DNA of 64,000 nt, taken from assembly GCF_037440165.1 (NCBI RefSeq), contig NZ_JBBIUQ010000015.1:14163-78162 (forward strand), given 5' to 3'. This DNA is from Ignavibacterium sp037440165 (lineage in GTDB: Bacteria > Bacteroidota > Ignavibacteria > Ignavibacteriales > Ignavibacteriaceae). Of this stretch, positions 60,866 through 64,000 are shown piece after piece (within the stretch, counting starts at the first letter, position 1; every line of letters starts with the position of its first letter). A model generated the notes under the pieces. That model did not search any database. It was not told where the DNA came from and saw only the letters and a list, made by a program, of their open reading frames with translations. Made by a program: the position numbers and the translations under genes.

Positions 60866-62944
60866 ATGAAAATAATTTTACGAATTCTTCTTCTGATTTC
60901 TTTCACAAGCTTCATAACTGCTCAGCAAAATCCTGACAAACTATTAAAACAATTAGACGACGATAATTCCAAATTCACAAATGTTGGTAACATAGGGTTA
61001 ACAATTACAAATTTTGGAACTTACGGGCACGGTTTTACACTTTGGCCCCGTCAACCAAGCTGCGAATATCCAATTGGTTCAGGTATCGAACATATGTTTG
61101 ATGGTGGTTTGTGGATTGGGGCATTTACATCAAATGATTCGCTCGGAACTGGTAGACAAGGACCTTTTGTAACAACTGCAGCAGTTGATGCTGCATCAGT
61201 CTCTGCCAGAGGTGGTGGATTTGAATTTACAAACAAACCAGGTGATAGAGTAGTTGAAAGATCGGCACTTCTTGATTCAAAAGTTTACAGCCCACTTGCA
61301 GTTTCTCATCAGGATTTTGTTATGGAATACTCTGATACAAGCACAACTCTTTCTGGCGGCGAAATAATTCCTGAACACAATCCAATCGGTGTTGTCATTC
61401 ATCAGGAATCTTACTCCTGGAATTTATCCTTCGCAAATAATTTTGTGATTATGAATTACTGGATTAAAAATGTTTCAGGAAAATATCTTGATAGCGTTTT
61501 CGTTGGTTTGTGGACTGATGCAGTAGTTAGAAACACAAATATTACTTCACCGAGAAGCGGTTCTACATTTTTTGACAAAGGTGGAAACGGTTATTCAACA
61601 GAATACAAAATTGCTTATGAATTTGATGCAACTGGTGATATTGGTTTTACAGATAGTTATGTCGGAATTCAATTCCTTGGTTCTTCGACTCCTGTTGATT
61701 CAGTAAACTTTGTAAGCTGGCAGTTCAGAAATACTTCTGATCCCAATCTGTTCGCTCCACAAAATGATGTTGAGCGTTACAGGAAAATGGAAGGATATTT
61801 TGGCGGTAATAACAGATTTCCTTATCAGATTTCTCCTTCAACACTAAAAAGTCCTTCCAACAGGTCTGTGTTAATCACAGCCGGACCATTCAGAAATATT
61901 TTGCCAGGAGATTCAATCAATGTTGTATTTGCAATCCTAACTGCAAAAAAATTCGGAACTGATCCGGCAGCTTTAGATAATGAAGAACAAAAGACAAATC
62001 TCTACACAAGTGCTGAATGGGCTTTGAGAGCGTATAACGGAGAAGATCGAAACAGAAATGGAATTATTGATGCCGGCGAAGATTTAGACGGCGATGGTAA
62101 AATTACCAGATACATTTTGCCAACCCCACCACAAAATCCAAAAGTAAAAGTTGTTCCTGAAAACCAAAAAGCCACCATATATTGGGACAAAAGATCAGAA
62201 GAATCGATTGATCCGATTACTGGTGAAATAGATTTTGAAGGTTATCGTTTATATAGGACTATGTCTGGTTTTGATTTAACTGAAAGTCAGGATTTAAATG
62301 TTTCGTTAGTTAAGCTGGCAGAATTTGATAGTTTGAATAATGATGTTGGGCTTAATACTGGATTTTCGTTAGCTGAATTGGATGAACCCATTACTTTCCC
62401 GAATGATACAACCAAATACTGGTATAATTTTGAAATCCAGAATTTGCTTAATGGCTGGCAATATGTATTTTCTGTTACAGCTTTTGATAAAGGAGATATT
62501 ACTTTTAATCTTGAAAGTCTTGAGTCTGGTAAACTTGTTAATGCAATCAAAATAATTCCTGGTGTTCAGCCGACATCAGATGAAAATGTTGAGATAGGAG
62601 TATATCCGAACCCCTATTACGCAAATGCATACTGGGATGGAAATTCTGAGCGGCTTAGAAAAATTTATTTTTATAATTTACCGGCAGAATGTGAAATTAC
62701 AATCTATACCTTAGCTGGTGATGTAATTAAAAGATTACATCACGATCAAACAAGTAATGGCTCTGACCTGAGATGGTTTCAGACTTTTTCCAAAGATGGA
62801 AAGCAAATTATGTCCGGCGGTGAACATGCCTGGGATTTGATTACTGAAAACGATCAGGCAATTGCAACCGGACTTTATCTCTTTTCCGTTAAAGATTTAA
62901 GTAACGGAAATATAAAAACCGGAAAATTTTTAATTGTAAAATAA
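60866..62944 (+). CDS. Large secreted protein with C-terminal T9SS-like sorting region
   Basis: A 692-residue secreted protein of unknown function. It has a signal peptide (about 1-20, ending T-A-Q). A calcium-loop-like D-R-N-R-N-G-I-I-D-A-G-E-D segment with a second D-L-D-G-D-G-K lies near 396-415. A fibronectin type III-like region follows (about 430-565). The C-terminal 120 residues start with Y-P-N-P-Y and end G-K-F-L-I-V-K, as in type IX secretion sorting tails of this group. The body is beta-rich, and similar proteins are abundant in Ignavibacteria. Confidence 0.72.
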   Translation: MKIILRILLLISFTSFITAQQNPDKLLKQLDDDNSKFTNVGNIGLTITNFGTYGHGFTLWPRQPSCEYPIGSGIEHMFDGGLWIGAFTSNDSLGTGRQGPFVTTAAVDAASVSARGGGFEFTNKPGDRVVERSALLDSKVYSPLAVSHQDFVMEYSDTSTTLSGGEIIPEHNPIGVVIHQESYSWNLSFANNFVIMNYWIKNVSGKYLDSVFVGLWTDAVVRNTNITSPRSGSTFFDKGGNGYSTEYKIAYEFDATGDIGFTDSYVGIQFLGSSTPVDSVNFVSWQFRNTSDPNLFAPQNDVERYRKMEGYFGGNNRFPYQISPSTLKSPSNRSVLITAGPFRNILPGDSINVVFAILTAKKFGTDPAALDNEEQKTNLYTSAEWALRAYNGEDRNRNGIIDAGEDLDGDGKITRYILPTPPQNPKVKVVPENQKATIYWDKRSEESIDPITGEIDFEGYRLYRTMSGFDLTESQDLNVSLVKLAEFDSLNNDVGLNTGFSLAELDEPITFPNDTTKYWYNFEIQNLLNGWQYVFSVTAFDKGDITFNLESLESGKLVNAIKIIPGVQPTSDENVEIGVYPNPYYANAYWDGNSERLRKIYFYNLPAECEITIYTLAGDVIKRLHHDQTSNGSDLRWFQTFSKDGKQIMSGGEHAWDLITENDQAIATGLYLFSVKDLSNGNIKTGKFLIVK

Positions 62945-62954
62945 AGGTGATGCG

Positions 62955-64000
62955 ATGAAAGCAAAATTATTTTTTGTTCTTTTGTTTGTTGCAAGTTCAT
63001 TAACACTTGCACAAAATTATCCTCATGTGAGCATTCGTGATTTACAATTCTTGCCCGATGATTCTCTATCAAATGGACAAGATGCATCATTACACATTGG
63101 TGATACTGTTCAGGTTACTGGTGTTGTAATGGTTTCAACGGTTGTTGATCCATCATTAGACCGCAGACCCATTATGTGGGCTGGTTCGAGATGGCAAACT
63201 TATCTGAGAGATACTAACTACGCTGCAGTTGATTGGGCAGGAATAAATGTTATTCAAAATGACACTACTGCTGCTGCACAGGGAACATTTATGGATTTAT
63301 TAGACACAGCTCAAATCGTTACCATTACTGGTGTAGTGGCAGAATTTGCGCAACAGACACAATTGAATGTTCTGACAAATCCTTTAACTCCAATACAATT
63401 TGTTGGAACCAAACCAAACAGAGGCGAACCAATTGAGATATCAATTTCTGATCTTAATATTGGAACACCACCAGCAGCCAATCTTTTAACAGGTGAAAAG
63501 TATGAAGGTATGTATGTTATTATTCGAAATGTTATTACATCAGACAGAAATACTACCAATGGTACATTCGCAATAAATGATGGACTGGGTAATCAGATTT
63601 TTATTCATGATCAATCTGGTTATTTTACAAGAAGGTCGCATCAATTAAGAACCTTTGATCCACCAATTGACGGAACAACCATTCAGTATATTCGAGGAGT
63701 TGTAGGGCATTTTAATAATCCTTCCAGATATGTTTTAAGACCAATGTATCCAGACGATTTACTAATTGGTCAATCTCCACCGCTTATCACAAATATCAGA
63801 AGAAACATTGATTTGGTTGGACCGAATGATCCTGTTACAGTTACTGCAACAATACAGGATTTTGATCAGGGCGGTGCTGTAACTGAAGCAAAAGTTAAAT
63901 ACAGAATTAACGGCAGTGACTTGAACGAATTAGCAATGGTTTCAGGATTAAATAATCTCTGGTCTGTAACAATTCCTGCCAGCGGTTTGGATTCTGCTTT
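62955..64000 (+). CDS. Secreted beta-rich protein (3' partial)
   Basis: The reading frame runs from the ATG at 62955 to the window edge, with 348 complete codons and no stop. A signal peptide (about 1-19, ending T-L-A-Q) follows a clear ribosome binding site (aaggtga). The visible part is beta-rich. Two similar stretches (V-Q-V-T-G-V-V about 53-59 and V-T-I-T-G-V-V about 122-128) recall OB-fold-like repeats of secreted nuclease-associated proteins. Residues after about 285 look like an Ig-like module. It lies ten bases after the preceding secreted protein, so the two are probably co-transcribed. Confidence 0.72.
   Translation, partial: MKAKLFFVLLFVASSLTLAQNYPHVSIRDLQFLPDDSLSNGQDASLHIGDTVQVTGVVMVSTVVDPSLDRRPIMWAGSRWQTYLRDTNYAAVDWAGINVIQNDTTAAAQGTFMDLLDTAQIVTITGVVAEFAQQTQLNVLTNPLTPIQFVGTKPNRGEPIEISISDLNIGTPPAANLLTGEKYEGMYVIIRNVITSDRNTTNGTFAINDGLGNQIFIHDQSGYFTRRSHQLRTFDPPIDGTTIQYIRGVVGHFNNPSRYVLRPMYPDDLLIGQSPPLITNIRRNIDLVGPNDPVTVTATIQDFDQGGAVTEAKVKYRINGSDLNELAMVSGLNNLWSVTIPASGLDSA

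Overview
The window is low-GC, tightly packed chromosomal DNA from a Gram-negative bacterium of the Bacteroidota/Chlorobiota/Ignavibacteriota group, most like Ignavibacteria. The evidence is a PorV/PorQ-type protein, a DUF4835 protein, secreted proteins with a type IX-like C-terminal tail, a bacterial sphingolipid gene set, and repeated TAnnTTTG motifs (the Bacteroidetes -7 element) before transcription units. No phage, integrase, transposase, CRISPR array or rRNA operon was found. The only RNA gene recognised is tRNA-Ala(GGC). It lacks an encoded CCA end, which fits the CCA-adding-type enzyme at 1362-2774.

Layout. 1-8.8 kb: the end of a TPR metallopeptidase, a tRNA nucleotidyltransferase, and a five-gene TolC/MacA/MacB-type export operon with two permeases. 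8.8-14.6 kb: outer-membrane and envelope genes (a helix-hairpin-helix/beta-strand protein, a PorV-like protein, DUF4835, a HEAT-repeat cyclophilin). 14.6-18.2 kb: a likely sphingolipid cluster (serine palmitoyltransferase-type PLP enzyme, GNAT-type acyltransferase, NAD-dependent reductase), interrupted by a MITE-like element. 18.2-30.5 kb: small lipoproteins, tRNA-Ala, a MATE exporter, SpoIID, Maf, a flippase-like protein, an EF-G paralogue, a HIT protein, DUF58 and a phosphohexomutase. 30.5-31.6 kb: a repeat-rich gap with a second MITE-like element, then endonuclease III. 31.7-38.3 kb: a tyrosine/homogentisate catabolic operon ending in acetoacetyl-CoA synthetase. 38.3-44.4 kb: a thioredoxin-TPR protein, a Rieske protein, a cytochrome b/multiheme cytochrome c fusion and an alkaline phosphatase-type enzyme. 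44.7-52.0 kb: a sulfur-compound respiration module (MerR regulator with Cys-rich tail, PsrABC/PhsABC-type reductase, split YeeE/YedE transporter, unusual rhodanese, FadL-type porin). 53.7-60.7 kb: a 2-oxoacid dehydrogenase complex with both lipoylation enzymes. 60.9-64 kb: two secreted proteins, the last cut by the window edge.

The most interesting parts are: (i) the sulfur module, whose membrane-anchored rhodanese has lost the active-site cysteine and carries its only cysteine as the last residue; (ii) the sphingolipid cluster; (iii) the Rieske/cytochrome b/12-haem fusion, whose gene has accepted palindromic repeats in frame between haem motifs; and (iv) two short elements sharing GAGGCTGTCTCA terminal inverted repeats. 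All functional statements come from reading motifs by eye; no database search was run.
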